From contig JARLIY010000056.1 of assembly GCA_031291475.1 (NCBI GenBank), positions 1-64,000 of the forward strand: 64,000 nucleotides of DNA, read 5' to 3'. Shown here in pieces: positions 7,069-16,992 of this stretch. Position 1 is the stretch's first letter; every line of letters starts with the position of its first letter. The position numbers and the translations under genes are program-made. Source of the stretch: Xanthobacteraceae bacterium (lineage in GTDB: Bacteria; Pseudomonadota; Alphaproteobacteria; Rhizobiales; Xanthobacteraceae). The notes beneath the pieces were generated by a model. It was not told where the DNA came from and did no database searches. It saw only the letters and a list, made by a program, of their open reading frames with translations.

Positions 7069-9702
7069 CTACCGCCGGCTTTTGGCCAATTCCGGCAGCT
7101 TCTGCCGCACCTTGCCGATGTCGGCCCAGGCGTCGTCCTTGAGGCGCTTTTTCAGGTCGCGCAACGTAAAATCGTTGCCGCCGGCGGTGCGGGAAAGCCG
7201 CTCCCAGATCACCGGCGCAGACACCGGCGCGCCCGGCCGCGCGCGCGAGGAATAAGGCGCGACCGACGTTGCCTCGCGCGTATTGCGGAAATAGTCGATG
7301 AAGATGCGGCCCGCCCGCAGCGCCTTGGTCATCTTGGCGAGATAAAGCTTCGGGCTGTCCGCGGCCATCGCCGCGGCGATCCGTTGCGTGAACAGCTTGG
7401 CCGCGTTCCAGGGCGCGCGCTCGATCGGCACCACGACATGGATGCCCTTGCCGCCCGACAGCTTGACGAAGCTTTCAAGCTTTGCGGCCTTAAGCCGTTC
7501 GCGCGTCTCGCGCGCCGCGGCGACGATCTGCGGCCAGGCGACGCCTTCGCCCGGATCGAGATCGAACACCATGCGGTCGCACATCTCCAGACTGTCGAGC
7601 CGCGAGCCGCGCACGTGAATTTCCAGCGCCGCCGATTGCACCAGCGCGACGAGATCGTCGAGCGTCTCCACGGCAATAACGTCGTGATCCTTGCCCGGCA
7701 CGGCGTGGCGCAGCGGCGACGATTTCACGTTCGCGGCGATGTGCTTCTGAAAAAAAGTCTCGCCGGTAATCCCTTCCGGAGCGCGTACCAGGGACAGCGC
7801 CCGGCCGAGAATGTGCGGCTTTATCCAATCCCAGACGCTGACGTAATACTCGGCCAGTTCTTTCTTGGTCACGCCGGCGTCCGGCCAATAGACGCGGTCG
7901 GGATGCGTCAGATGGATTTGCGCAACGTCCGAACCGCTTTTTTTATCCGCGCGCGCCGGCGGCGGATCCTTGATCGGCTTCTTGACCGACTTCGACGCGG
8001 CCGCTTTCGCCGGCGCGGCTGTGGCGGCTGCCGCCTTGGCCCGCGCCGCTGGAACCTCGCGCACGACCTCTTTTGCCGTCTTGTCCTCGCGGATGCCCTT
8101 GAACGAGGCCTGGCGCAGCACCCCGCCGTGGGTCACGCCGGCAAATTGGGCCTCGACGACGAGCTTCGGCTTGACCCAGATCACGTCCTTGCGGCGTTCG
8201 TCGGCTGGCAGCTCGATCGGGCGGCGATCGGTGCGCAACGGTTCGAGGCGTTTCCACAACTCGTGCGCCATTTTTTGCGTATAGCCGGTGCCGATGCGGC
8301 CGGCGTAACGCAACTCGCCGTTTTCATGAACGGCGACCGTCAGCGCGCCAATCGCGCGCGGCGCGGCGGTCGACGGCGTAAAGCCGGCGACGATGAATTC
8401 CTGGCGGCCGTGGCATTTGGTCTTGACGAAATTGTCCGACCGGCCGGAGCGGTAGGGCGCGTCGCGTCGCTTCGACACGATGCCTTCCAGCCCCATGTCG
8501 CAAGCATGCCGGTAAATGAGCGGCCCATCCTCGTCGAAATGATCCGTATAGCGGATCACCCCGCTTTTGCCGGTGCCTTTGAGCAAGCGCGCCAGCGCCG
8601 CCTTGCGCTCGGATAATGGCGCGCCGCGCAGATCGCGGTCGTCGAGATGCAGCAGATCGAAAACATAATAGACAAAGCGATCAGTGCGCCCGTCCTTCAG
8701 ATCGGTCTGCAACAATGAGAAATTGCTGATGCCGTTGTCGTCTTCCACGACGATCTCGCCGTCGAGTAGCGCATTCGAGGCGGGCAGCGCGGCGACCGCG
8801 CCGGCGACCGGCCGGAAACGGTGCGTCCAATCCTGCTCCTTGCGCGTCAGCAATCGCACCTTGCCGTGGTCGAGCCGCGCTTCCATGCGGTAGCCGTCGA
8901 ACTTGATCTCGTGCAGCCAGTTCGGCCCGCTCGGCGCCCGGTCGAAGAGCGTTGCCAGGCTGAGCGGGACAAAATCCGGCAGTCGTTGACGCGGCAGCGG
9001 CTTGGCCGATTTCGCCTGCGGCGCGGATTTTTTCGCCGAGCCGGCGGCGCGCGCAGCCGGCGGCGGATCTTCCGCTGTGTCCGTCTCGGCCGCTTCGGCG
9101 CCGCGATTTGAGTGCCAGACCCGCTTTTTTCCACCCTTGCCCGCGGCGATCTCCTCGATCGAACGCCCGGTCGTCACCGAGCGCGGCTTTTCCTCCAGGA
9201 TGTCTTTGCCGCGCGGACCGCGCGCTTCTTCATCCTTGCCTTTGATCAACAGCCAATTTTCATGGCGCTCGTGGTCGCGCGGGCGCATGCGCACCAGATG
9301 CCAGCGGCCATGGAGCTTTTCGCCGTCGAGATCGAAGACGAGATGGCCTTTGGCGTAGCCTCGATGCGGATCGCCTTCGGGCGTCCAGCTGCCGCGATCC
9401 CAGATCATCACCGTACCGCCGCCATACTGACCCTGCGGAATCGTGCCTTCGAAGGCGTTGTATTCGATCGGATGGTCCTCGACATGGACGGCGAGTCGCT
9501 TCTCGTCGGGATCGAGGCTCGGCCCACGCGTGACCGCCCAACTTTTCATGACGCCGTCAAGTTCGAGCCGCAAATCGTAATGCAGCCGCCGCGCCGCGTG
9601 CTTCTGAATCACATAGCGATGACCCCCGCTCGGCGCCTTGCGGCCGCGCGGCTCCGCCGTCACGCCAAATTTTCGCTTTTTTCGGTAGCTCTCGAGGGCC
9701 AC
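7069..9702 (-). CDS. ligD: multifunctional ATP-dependent DNA ligase LigD
   Basis: Non-homologous end-joining enzyme that trims, fills and seals double-strand breaks together with Ku. The 877 residues hold three domains in the order phosphoesterase (about 30-190, with QKHAARRLHYDLRLE), ligase (about 245-560, with catalytic lysine 267 in HEIKFDGYRMEAR) and polymerase/primase (about 590-870, with the metal motif VFDLDPGEG). Two linkers rich in Ala, Lys and Pro separate them. The start is GTG at 9702. No ku gene lies in the window. An EcfG-type promoter (GGAAC-N16-CGTT) on the same strand at 9852-9876 suggests general-stress induction, in keeping with stress control of end joining reported in Sinorhizobium. 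Confidence 0.97.
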   Translation of the reverse strand: MALESYRKKRKFGVTAEPRGRKAPSGGHRYVIQKHAARRLHYDLRLELDGVMKSWAVTRGPSLDPDEKRLAVHVEDHPIEYNAFEGTIPQGQYGGGTVMIWDRGSWTPEGDPHRGYAKGHLVFDLDGEKLHGRWHLVRMRPRDHERHENWLLIKGKDEEARGPRGKDILEEKPRSVTTGRSIEEIAAGKGGKKRVWHSNRGAEAAETDTAEDPPPAARAAGSAKKSAPQAKSAKPLPRQRLPDFVPLSLATLFDRAPSGPNWLHEIKFDGYRMEARLDHGKVRLLTRKEQDWTHRFRPVAGAVAALPASNALLDGEIVVEDDNGISNFSLLQTDLKDGRTDRFVYYVFDLLHLDDRDLRGAPLSERKAALARLLKGTGKSGVIRYTDHFDEDGPLIYRHACDMGLEGIVSKRRDAPYRSGRSDNFVKTKCHGRQEFIVAGFTPSTAAPRAIGALTVAVHENGELRYAGRIGTGYTQKMAHELWKRLEPLRTDRRPIELPADERRKDVIWVKPKLVVEAQFAGVTHGGVLRQASFKGIREDKTAKEVVREVPAARAKAAAATAAPAKAAASKSVKKPIKDPPPARADKKSGSDVAQIHLTHPDRVYWPDAGVTKKELAEYYVSVWDWIKPHILGRALSLVRAPEGITGETFFQKHIAANVKSSPLRHAVPGKDHDVIAVETLDDLVALVQSAALEIHVRGSRLDSLEMCDRMVFDLDPGEGVAWPQIVAAARETRERLKAAKLESFVKLSGGKGIHVVVPIERAPWNAAKLFTQRIAAAMAADSPKLYLAKMTKALRAGRIFIDYFRNTREATSVAPYSSRARPGAPVSAPVIWERLSRTAGGNDFTLRDLKKRLKDDAWADIGKVRQKLPELAKSRR

Positions 9703-9851
9703 GAAGCGTCAACTCTTGCGTTTGCCGCGATTCGGGACGGATACCCGGACGCGGTCAGGGCAAATACACCTTCCCGGCGGCGCCCCGGACCCAATTCTCC
9801 CCAAGCTATGGCAAAAGCGGGAGCGCGGCCCAACATAAGTGGTTGCGGCGA

Positions 9852-9876
9852 AACGCGGGAGTCCCTCGCGGGTTCC
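9852..9876 (-). promoter_or_regulatory. EcfG-type general stress promoter for ligD
   Basis: On the minus strand GGAAC (9876-9872) is followed after exactly 16 bases by CGTT (9855-9852), and the next base is T. This matches the EcfG/RpoE2 consensus GGAAC-N16/17-CGTT of Rhizobiales. Transcription would begin near 9845, giving a leader of about 140 nt before ligD. The rest of the 330-nt gap (9703-10032) shows no gene; TAAAAAGGAG at its right end is the dxs ribosome-binding site. Confidence 0.7.
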
Positions 9877-10032
9877 CGGAAACGAATAAGGGCCAAATTG
9901 CGTTGCCAGCGTGGATTGGTGTAAAGACTGAGGGTTTAAGCCTTTGGGCCGGGGGTGGCGGCGGGGTCCGACCTTAATAATTGCCGATTAGGCCGAAGAC
10001 GGCCAACGAAGCTAATAAAAAGGAGCATTCGC

Positions 10033-11958
10033 GTGACCGTTCCGTCGAAGACGCCGTTGCTTGATCTCGTCAAAACTCCAAACGATTTGCGGCAGCTCGA
10101 AGAAGGCCAGTTGCGCCAGCTTGCCGATGAGTTACGGCGGGAAACAATCGACGCTGTCGCGGTCACCGGCGGTCACCTCGGCGCCGGCCTCGGCGTGATC
10201 GAGCTAACGGTCGCGTTGCACTACGTATTCGATACGCCGAACGACCGGCTCGTTTGGGACGTCGGTCACCAGGCTTACCCGCACAAAATTCTTACCGGCC
10301 GCCGCGACCGCATCCGCACGTTGCGTCAGGGCGGCGGTCTGTCCGGATTCACCAAGCGCGCCGAGAGCGAATACGACGCGTTCGGCGCCGCCCATTCCTC
10401 GACTTCGATCTCGGCCGCGCTCGGCATGGCGGTCGCCCGCGATCTCGAAGGCGAACAGAACAACGTCATCGCCGTCATCGGCGACGGCGCCATGTCGGCG
10501 GGCATGGCCTACGAGGCCATGAACAATGCCGGCGCGATGAATTCCCGCCTGATCGTCGTGCTCAACGACAACGATATGTCGATTGCGCCGCCGGTCGGCG
10601 CGCTCTCCGCCTATCTGGCGCGGCGCGTGTCCGGGCGCACTTACCGAAGCATGCGCCATATCCTCCGCCAGATCGCCAAGCGCATGCCCAGCCGGATGCT
10701 GGAGAAGCGCGCGCTCGCCATCGAGGAATATGCGCGCGGCCTGGTTACCGGCGGCACGTTGTTCGACGAGCTCGGCTTCTTCTACGTCGGCCCGATCGAC
10801 GGTCACAACATCGATCATCTGCTGCCGGTGCTGAAAAACGTCCGCGACGCCAAGAACGGGCCGTTCCTCGTTCACGTCGTTACGCAAAAGGGCAAGGGCT
10901 ACGAGCCGGCGGAGAAATCGGCCGACAAATATCACGGCGTCGTCAAGTTCGACGTGGCGACCGGCGCGCAGATGAAATCGAAACCGGCGGCGCCCGCCTA
11001 TCAAAAGGTCTATGGCGAAAGTCTGATCAAGGAAGCGCGCAAAGACGACAAGATCATCGCCATTACCGCGGCGATGCCGTCGGGCACCGGCGTCGACCTG
11101 TTCCAGAAGGAATTTCCGGATCGCACCTTCGACGTCGGCATCGCCGAGCAACACGGGGTCACTTTCGCTGCCGGGCTGGCGACGGAAGGGTTCAAGCCGT
11201 TCGCCACCATCTATTCGACGTTCCTGCAACGCGCCTACGACCAGGTCGTCCACGACGTGGCCATTCAGCGCCTGCCGGTGCGCTTCGCCATGGACCGTGC
11301 CGGCCTGGTCGGCGCCGACGGGCCGACGCACGCCGGCTCGTTCGATATCGCCTATCTCGGCTGCCTGCCCAATTTCGTGTTGATGGCGGCGGCCGACGAA
11401 GCCGAGCTGGTGCACATGGTATCGACGGCTGTGGCGATCAACGATCGGCCCTCGGCGCTGCGCTATCCGCGCGGCGAAGGCCGCGGCGTGCCGATGCCGG
11501 AAGAAGGCAAGCCGCTCGAAATCGGCAAGGGCCGCATCCTTCGCGAAGGCACCAAGGTGGCGCTGTTCTCCTATGGCGCGCGGCTCGGCGAATGCCTGAA
11601 GGCGGCGAACGAACTGAACGCGCACGGCCTGTCCACGACGGTCGCCGACGCGCGGTTTGCCAAGCCGCTCGATGTCGATCTCCTGCTGCGGCTTGCCCGC
11701 GAGCATGAGGTGCTGCTCACCATCGAGGAAGGCTCGATCGGCGGCTTCGGCGCCTTTGTCATGCAGGCGCTCGCCGAGCATGGCGTCCTCGACCGCGGCC
11801 TGAAAGTCCGCTCCATGGTGCTGCCGGACCTGTTCCTCGACCAGGACTCGCCCAACGCCATGTATGCCAAGGCCGGACTCGACGCCAAAGGCATCGTCGC
11901 CAAGGCGTTTGCCGCCCTCGGCGAGAACATGCGCGGCGAATCGGTGAAGCTCGCCTGA
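10033..11958 (+). CDS. dxs: 1-deoxy-D-xylulose-5-phosphate synthase
   Basis: First enzyme of the MEP isoprenoid pathway: thiamine-diphosphate-dependent condensation of pyruvate and glyceraldehyde-3-phosphate. It is 641 residues, the normal length. Visible elements are [13 protein letters not shown], the ThDP motif [17 protein letters not shown], the catalytic-Glu region [18 protein letters not shown] and [15 protein letters not shown]. The start is GTG at 10033, eight nt after AAGGAG (10020-10025); the reading frame is open further upstream but without a better site. A palindromic repeat separates it from tlyA, its usual neighbour in this order. Confidence 0.98.
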   Translation: MTVPSKTPLLDLVKTPNDLRQLEEGQLRQLADELRRETIDAVAVTGGHLGAGLGVIELTVALHYVFDTPNDRLVWDVGHQAYPHKILTGRRDRIRTLRQGGGLSGFTKRAESEYDAFGAAHSSTSISAALGMAVARDLEGEQNNVIAVIGDGAMSAGMAYEAMNNAGAMNSRLIVVLNDNDMSIAPPVGALSAYLARRVSGRTYRSMRHILRQIAKRMPSRMLEKRALAIEEYARGLVTGGTLFDELGFFYVGPIDGHNIDHLLPVLKNVRDAKNGPFLVHVVTQKGKGYEPAEKSADKYHGVVKFDVATGAQMKSKPAAPAYQKVYGESLIKEARKDDKIIAITAAMPSGTGVDLFQKEFPDRTFDVGIAEQHGVTFAAGLATEGFKPFATIYSTFLQRAYDQVVHDVAIQRLPVRFAMDRAGLVGADGPTHAGSFDIAYLGCLPNFVLMAAADEAELVHMVSTAVAINDRPSALRYPRGEGRGVPMPEEGKPLEIGKGRILREGTKVALFSYGARLGECLKAANELNAHGLSTTVADARFAKPLDVDLLLRLAREHEVLLTIEEGSIGGFGAFVMQALAEHGVLDRGLKVRSMVLPDLFLDQDSPNAMYAKAGLDAKGIVAKAFAALGENMRGESVKLA

Positions 11959-11970
11959 GCGAGACTTTTC

Positions 11971-12065
11971 CGTCATCCTGAGGTGGCCGCGAAGCGGCCC
12001 TCGAAGGATGGACGGTCCGGGCCGTCGCCCTTCGAGGCTCGCTTCGCTCGCGCCTCAGGGTGACG
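11971..12065. repeat. palindromic intergenic repeat between dxs and tlyA
   Basis: The outer arms CGTCATCCTGAGG (from 11971) and CCTCAGGGTGACG (to 12065) pair with one mismatch. Inside is a second set, CCTCGAAGGATGG against CCCTTCGAGG. This is the classical Rhizobiales 'CATCCTGAGG' mobile palindrome. It occupies nearly the whole dxs-tlyA gap and ends 10 nt before the tlyA start. Confidence 0.85.
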
Positions 12066-12075
12066 GTACAAAATA

Positions 12076-12807
12076 ATGACCACGCGAGAACGCGCCGACC
12101 GCCTCCTGGTGGCGCGCGGCCTGTTCGAGAGCCGCGCGCGAGCCCAGGCTGCGATCGCCGCCGGCCGCGTCACCGCCGACGGCGTTACGGTGCGCAAGGC
12201 CTCGGACGCGATTTCTTCCGCCGCATTTATCGAAGCCGAGCCCGAGCATCCCTATGTATCGCGCGGCGGGGTCAAGCTTGCCGCCGCCCTCGATCATTTT
12301 CACATCGACGTGGCAGGCCGCGTCTGCCTCGATGTCGGCGCCTCGACCGGCGGCTTCACCGAGGTCCTTCTCCTTCGCGGGGCGCGGCGCGTCTATGCGG
12401 TCGACGTAGGCCGCGATCAACTGCATCCGCGCTTGCGTAAGCGCGGCGAGATCGTTTCCATGGAACAAACCGATATCCGCAACCTCGATCCTTCGCGCCT
12501 TGCCGAGCGGCCCGATCTTGCGACCGTCGATGTGAGCTTCATCTCGCTCAAGCTCGTCCTGCCGGCGATCGGAAATCTGCTTAAGCCGCGCGGCACATTA
12601 CTCGCGCTGATCAAGCCGCAATTCGAGGCGCCGCGCCACGCCATCAAGAAGGGCATCGTGCGCGACGCCGCGATTCGCCAGGGGGTCTGCGAGGACATTA
12701 CCGCGTTTCTGATCGCCGAGGGATGGCGCATCGGCGACCGCGTGCCCTCGCCGATCCTCCGCGCGGACGGCAACGCGGAGTTCTTCGTCGAGGCGGAACG
12801 TGGTTGA
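12076..12807 (+). CDS. tlyA: TlyA-family rRNA methyltransferase
   Basis: 2'-O-methyltransferase of the TlyA/hemolysin-A family, 243 residues. It has an N-terminal S4 RNA-binding domain (about 4-65, with [20 protein letters not shown]), then an FtsJ-like Rossmann domain that binds S-adenosylmethionine at [13 protein letters not shown] (about 88-100) and ends with EFFVEAE. In other bacteria TlyA methylates 16S/23S rRNA and sets capreomycin sensitivity; reported haemolysis is probably secondary. It overlaps the next methyltransferase gene by 8 nt, so the two RNA methyltransferases are translationally coupled. Confidence 0.95.
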   Translation: MTTRERADRLLVARGLFESRARAQAAIAAGRVTADGVTVRKASDAISSAAFIEAEPEHPYVSRGGVKLAAALDHFHIDVAGRVCLDVGASTGGFTEVLLLRGARRVYAVDVGRDQLHPRLRKRGEIVSMEQTDIRNLDPSRLAERPDLATVDVSFISLKLVLPAIGNLLKPRGTLLALIKPQFEAPRHAIKKGIVRDAAIRQGVCEDITAFLIAEGWRIGDRVPSPILRADGNAEFFVEAERG

Positions 12808-14038
12808 GCGCCTGACCATCGAGCGGCTGGGCAACCGCGGCGACGGCATCGCGGCCGGGCCCGCCGGCGCGATCTACGTGCCCGGCGCGCTGCCCGGCGA
12901 ACTCGTCGAAGTCGAGCCGGTCGCCGGCCATCCCGACCGGCGACGGCTGTTGCAGGTCGAGACGCCGAGTACGGAGCGCATCGCCCCGATCTGCCCGCAT
13001 TTCGGCATATGCGGCGGCTGCGCCGTGCAGCACTGGGATGCCGCCGGCTATCGCGCCTGGAAGCGCGGCCTGGTCGTCGAGGCCTTGCGCCAGGCCGGAC
13101 TCACCGCGCCGGTCGCCGAACTTGTCGATGCCCACGGCGCGGGCCGCCGCCGCGCCGTATTCCACGCCCGGCGCGGCAGCCACGATGTGCTGGAAGTCGG
13201 CTTCTCCGCTGCCCGTACCCACCGTGTGGTCGCAATCGACCGCTGCCCGATTCTGGCGCCGGACCTCCGCGGCGCCATCGACGCCGCCTGGGCGATCGCC
13301 GAAACGCTCGACCCCGCCGGCAAGCCGCTCGACATTCAGGTCACCGCGACCGACGCCGGCATCGACGCCGACGTGCGCGGCTCCGGTCCGTTGACATCGA
13401 TGCTCGTGACCGCGCTGGCGGGTGTCGCCGCCAAGCACGATCTGGCGCGGCTGACGCGTCACGGCGAACTGATCGCACAGGCGCGCCCGCCGACGTTGCG
13501 CGTGGGCAAGGCGATTGTTGCGTTGCCGCCGGCTGCGTTCCTGCAAGCAACGGCGGAAGGCGAAGCGGTCCTGGCGCGGCTCGTTCTGGCCGCCAGCGCC
13601 GGGGCCGCAAACGTCGCCGATCTGTTTTCCGGCATCGGCCCGTTCGCATTGCGGCTTGCCGAGCGGACCCGTGTCACCGCCATCGATGACGACGAGGCCG
13701 CCCTCGCCGCGCTCAAGCGCGCCGCGGCGGCGACCTCAGGCCTCAAGCCGGTGGAGATCGAGCGGCGCGATCTGTTCCGTAGCCCGCTTCTCTCCGCCGA
13801 ACTCAAGAAATTCGACACCGTGGTGTTCGATCCGCCGCGACAGGGCGCGGAAACGCAGGCGCGCGAACTGGCAGCGAGCGGCGTGCCGTGCGTTGTGGCA
13901 GTGTCGTGCAGTCCCGGCACCTTCGCCCGCGATATGCGCGACCTTGAACGCGGCGGCTATCGGCTGGCCGAAGTTACCCCGGTCGATCAATTCCGCTACG
14001 CCGCCCATGTCGAGATCGTGGCACGGCTGGAAAAATAG
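12800..14038 (+). CDS. 23S rRNA/tRNA m5U methyltransferase, RlmD/TrmA family
   Basis: SAM-dependent uridine C5 methyltransferase, 412 residues. It opens with a TRAM-like beta domain ([16 protein letters not shown]), then a 4Fe-4S cysteine cluster ([15 protein letters not shown], with a further Cys in DRCPIL), a Rossmann core ([18 protein letters not shown]) and the catalytic cysteine segment [21 protein letters not shown] is the family motif before it. The start is GTG at 12800, inside the end of tlyA. Which RNA is modified (U1939 or U747 of 23S rRNA, or tRNA U54) cannot be told here. Confidence 0.94.
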   Translation: MVERLTIERLGNRGDGIAAGPAGAIYVPGALPGELVEVEPVAGHPDRRRLLQVETPSTERIAPICPHFGICGGCAVQHWDAAGYRAWKRGLVVEALRQAGLTAPVAELVDAHGAGRRRAVFHARRGSHDVLEVGFSAARTHRVVAIDRCPILAPDLRGAIDAAWAIAETLDPAGKPLDIQVTATDAGIDADVRGSGPLTSMLVTALAGVAAKHDLARLTRHGELIAQARPPTLRVGKAIVALPPAAFLQATAEGEAVLARLVLAASAGAANVADLFSGIGPFALRLAERTRVTAIDDDEAALAALKRAAAATSGLKPVEIERRDLFRSPLLSAELKKFDTVVFDPPRQGAETQARELAASGVPCVVAVSCSPGTFARDMRDLERGGYRLAEVTPVDQFRYAAHVEIVARLEK

Positions 14039-14097
14039 GCAGCCGCGCCGTCGCGGCTCTGTCGCCATCAAAGGGCGCGCGCAGGGTGGCTCGCGTG

Positions 14098-14985
14098 CTA
14101 CTCCGCCGTCTGGCGCGAGGGCGGACGCACGCGTTGCAGCCCGTCCGCATCGGTCGCCGAGATCGTGGTACGCACCATCACCCGCGCCTCGTGCGCCGGC
14201 CACGGCCGGCCGCGATGCAAGGTCGCGCGATTGTCCCACATCACCACGTCGCCCTTGCGCCAGGAATGCTCGTAGCTCAGCCCCGGCGCGGTGGCAGCAT
14301 CGATCAATTCGGCGAGCAACTTTTGCGCGGCGCCATTCTCCATGCCCTCGATCGCGTAAGCGTGCGAGGCGATGTAGAGCGCGCGCCGCCCGTTCGCCGG
14401 ATTCTTCCACACCATTCGCCAGCATTGCGGCGGCAGCGCCGCGCGCTCCGCGGCGCCGACGATGTTGGCGGCGATCTTGCCGCGTGAATGCGAGTAATCA
14501 TGCCAGGCAAACAAATTCTCGATTTTCCTTTGCGTGGCCGGGGAAAACCGCTCCCAGGCGAGACGCGTGGACACGTATTCGGTCTCGCCGCCTTGTGCCG
14601 GCATGATCCGCCCCGACAGCACGGAAGCGAGCGCCGGTATCGCTTTGAAGGTCGAGTCGGCGTGCCAGAGCTGGTTGGCCTTGTTGCGAAGCGCCAGACG
14701 ATCGTCGGCCGGCACGACCTTGCCGTCCTTGCCGATGGTCGTGAGGATGACGAGGTTGGTGCCTGCCCCCTCGGTCGCAACCGGCGTCACTTCCAGCGGT
14801 CCGAAGCGGCGCGAGAAGGCGACCTGCGCCTCATCGGTTACGCCCTGATCGCGAAACACCAGGACCGAGTGCTCTTCGAAGGCCGCGCGTACCGCTTTGT
14901 ATGCCGCGTCATCCGCCGCGACGTCGGCGAGCGTCACGCCGCGCAATTCGGCGGCGAAGCCCGGGCCCAGAGGGATAATCTCCAT
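14098..14985 (-). CDS. TauD/TfdA-family 2-oxoglutarate dioxygenase
   Basis: Fe(II)/2-oxoglutarate-dependent hydroxylase of 295 residues. The facial triad is visible as HADSTF (His and Asp, near residues 115-117) and the distal His in ATLHRGRPW; the last motif also provides the Arg that binds 2-oxoglutarate. The opening MEIIPLGPGFAAELRGV is typical of the family. Relatives oxidise taurine, 2,4-D, alkyl sulfates or alpha-keto acids; the substrate is open here. It points the same way as the acyl-CoA dehydrogenase gene at 15131-16315, with a 145-nt gap that holds no gene and no obvious terminator. Confidence 0.93.
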   Translation of the reverse strand: MEIIPLGPGFAAELRGVTLADVAADDAAYKAVRAAFEEHSVLVFRDQGVTDEAQVAFSRRFGPLEVTPVATEGAGTNLVILTTIGKDGKVVPADDRLALRNKANQLWHADSTFKAIPALASVLSGRIMPAQGGETEYVSTRLAWERFSPATQRKIENLFAWHDYSHSRGKIAANIVGAAERAALPPQCWRMVWKNPANGRRALYIASHAYAIEGMENGAAQKLLAELIDAATAPGLSYEHSWRKGDVVMWDNRATLHRGRPWPAHEARVMVRTTISATDADGLQRVRPPSRQTAE

Positions 14986-15130
14986 CGGCGAGCCTCCCTC
15001 GCTTTACGTTTGCGCGATTTTCTTCCAAATCCGGCCGGGCGGCAACCGTATGTCGCGTTCTAGCGGTGCCGCGGGGGTCACGTCCGCGTCCGCTGTGGCC
15101 TACGGATCAGCGCAGAAAGACACGAGCCCG

Positions 15131-16315
15131 CTATAGCCGCTTGGCGACTTCTTCGAGCATGACCTCGGTGGCGCCGCCGCCGATGGCCTGTACGCGCGCA
15201 TCGCGCGCCATGCGCTCGATCGCGCTCTCACGCATGAAGCCCATGCCGCCGTGGAATTGCAGGCAGTCGTACATGACTTCGTTGACGAGTTCGCCGCAAT
15301 ACGCCTTGACCATGGACACTTCCTTGGTGGCGTCGATCCTTTGGGTATCGAGCCAAGCGGCGTGATAGACGAGCTGACGCCCGGCCTCGACCTTGGCGGC
15401 GAGCATCGACAGCCGCTGGCGGATCGTCTGCTTTTGCCATAGCGGCGCGCCGAAAGCCTTGCGGGTGCGCACGTATTCAAGTGTCAATTCAATCGCGGCT
15501 TGCGCTTCGCCCATCGCCATGGCGCCGATGACGGTGCGCTCGTTTTGGAAGTTGCGCATGATCGCGTGAAAGCCGCGGCCCTCTTCGCCGAGCCGGTTCG
15601 CGGCGGGAATGCGACAGTCCTCGAAGCGCAGTTCGGCCGTGTCGGACGAGCGCCAGCCGTGCTTGTCGAGCGGGCGGCTGACGGTGAAGCCCGGCGTGCC
15701 CTTTTCGACGAGGAACATCGAGATCGAGCGGCTCGGCGGGCCCGATTCATCCGTCTTGGCCGCCACGCAAATAAGATCGCCGTGGACGCCGTTGGTGATG
15801 AACATCTTGGCGCCGTTGAGGATGTAAGAATCGCCGTCACGGCGGGCAATTGTACGAATGCCTTTCACATCCGAGCCGGCATCCGGTTCGGTTACGGCGA
15901 CGGCGGTGATTACTTCGCCGGAAACGATTCGCGGCATCCACTTGTCCTTTTGCGCTTCGCTGCCGGCGTTGAAGACGTGCACCGAAGCCATGTCGGTGTG
16001 GACGAGCGCGGTGATCGCGACACCGCCGAAGGTGGAGCGGCCCAATTCTTCGGCGAATACGACCGTCGCCACCGTGTCCATTTCCGAGCCGCCGTAGCGC
16101 GCCGGATAACGGATGCCGAAGAAACCGAGGCTGCCCATGCGGCGCAGGACTTCGCGCGGCACATGACCCTGTTTTTCCCAAGCGGCCGCGTGCGGCTTGA
16201 TCTCGGTCTCGACGAAGCGGCGCACCTGCGCGCGCAGCATTTCATGTTCCGTCGAGGAGTAGGGCGTACGGAAATTACCGCCAGCAACGGATTGGATATC
16301 AGGGTTGATGTTCAT
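15131..16315 (-). CDS. acyl-CoA dehydrogenase
   Basis: Classical 394-residue acyl-CoA dehydrogenase. Visible motifs are VTEPDAGSDVKGIRT (FAD and substrate binding), MFITNG and the C-terminal LQFHGGMGFMRE with ARDARVQAIGGGATEVM. ATG 16315 is preferred; the open frame extends upstream only into the next gene. Its ATG overlaps the TGA of the upstream unknown gene (ATGA), so it is the last gene of a tightly coupled operon starting with RhlA-like hydrolase genes. In that setting it may act on the same acyl group as the hydrolases (inference). Confidence 0.94.
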   Translation of the reverse strand: MNINPDIQSVAGGNFRTPYSSTEHEMLRAQVRRFVETEIKPHAAAWEKQGHVPREVLRRMGSLGFFGIRYPARYGGSEMDTVATVVFAEELGRSTFGGVAITALVHTDMASVHVFNAGSEAQKDKWMPRIVSGEVITAVAVTEPDAGSDVKGIRTIARRDGDSYILNGAKMFITNGVHGDLICVAAKTDESGPPSRSISMFLVEKGTPGFTVSRPLDKHGWRSSDTAELRFEDCRIPAANRLGEEGRGFHAIMRNFQNERTVIGAMAMGEAQAAIELTLEYVRTRKAFGAPLWQKQTIRQRLSMLAAKVEAGRQLVYHAAWLDTQRIDATKEVSMVKAYCGELVNEVMYDCLQFHGGMGFMRESAIERMARDARVQAIGGGATEVMLEEVAKRL

Positions 16316-16992
16316 GGCTCCCGGATCGCCACGCTTGGCTGCGCGGCAATGGCCTCTGCTGGCCGCGCGGCCGCCTGATATGCGGGCACAAGAGCATGTC
16401 TGCCGCTCGTGTCGATCTCCATCGCGTGCAGCATATTTTGCCACAAATCGCGAACTTGCGCGTGGCGCCGCTCCACCGCGGATGCCACGGCGTCGCGAAC
16501 GGGAACGAGCTCCGGACCTTTAAGGAACAGAATCTGCGCCTGCATCAACCGTCCGCTCTCAAATTCGACACGCCGCATCGCCAGCGCGAACGGATCGTCG
16601 TCCGGATAGCTTTCGGGCAGCAGCGCCGCCGGCCGGATCACGGCGTGCAGCGCATGGCCGAATGCCGCGAGGTCGATCAACATCCCTTGCATGCGATCGG
16701 CGACGCCCGAGATCGGACGGGGCACCCACGCCAGCTGCCACTGCCAGATCAGAAAGCCAAGCGCGGGATCGGGAATCCATGAGGTCGCGCGTCCCAGCAA
16801 AGAAAGGATTTCCATCTCTCGGCAATATTGGGAATGCATCTCCACCTGCCAGCCATGGTGCAGGCTCGCCGGCAGCGCCACACCGAGCTGGCCGGCAAGC
16901 GCGCCATGCGCCGACATGAGAAATGCCGAGACGCGGGTCTGCTGCAACGCCGGTATCCGGCCGTTTTCGAGCGGCCCGAGAAACGCCTTCAT
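16312..16992 (-). CDS. unknown protein coupled to RhlA-like hydrolase and acyl-CoA dehydrogenase
   Basis: A 226-residue protein I cannot assign. It has no signal peptide. It is rich in Ala, Leu, Met and Trp, with WIPDPALGFLIWQWQLAWVP in the centre and an amphipathic helical stretch around GMLIDLAAFGHALHAVI, so it is probably an all-helical protein that may touch membrane or lipid. It overlaps the genes on both sides by four nt (ATGA), a strong sign of coupled translation and of a shared task. Its conserved setting, if any, would be the best route to a function. Confidence 0.8.
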   Translation of the reverse strand: MKAFLGPLENGRIPALQQTRVSAFLMSAHGALAGQLGVALPASLHHGWQVEMHSQYCREMEILSLLGRATSWIPDPALGFLIWQWQLAWVPRPISGVADRMQGMLIDLAAFGHALHAVIRPAALLPESYPDDDPFALAMRRVEFESGRLMQAQILFLKGPELVPVRDAVASAVERRHAQVRDLWQNMLHAMEIDTSGRHALVPAYQAAARPAEAIAAQPSVAIREP

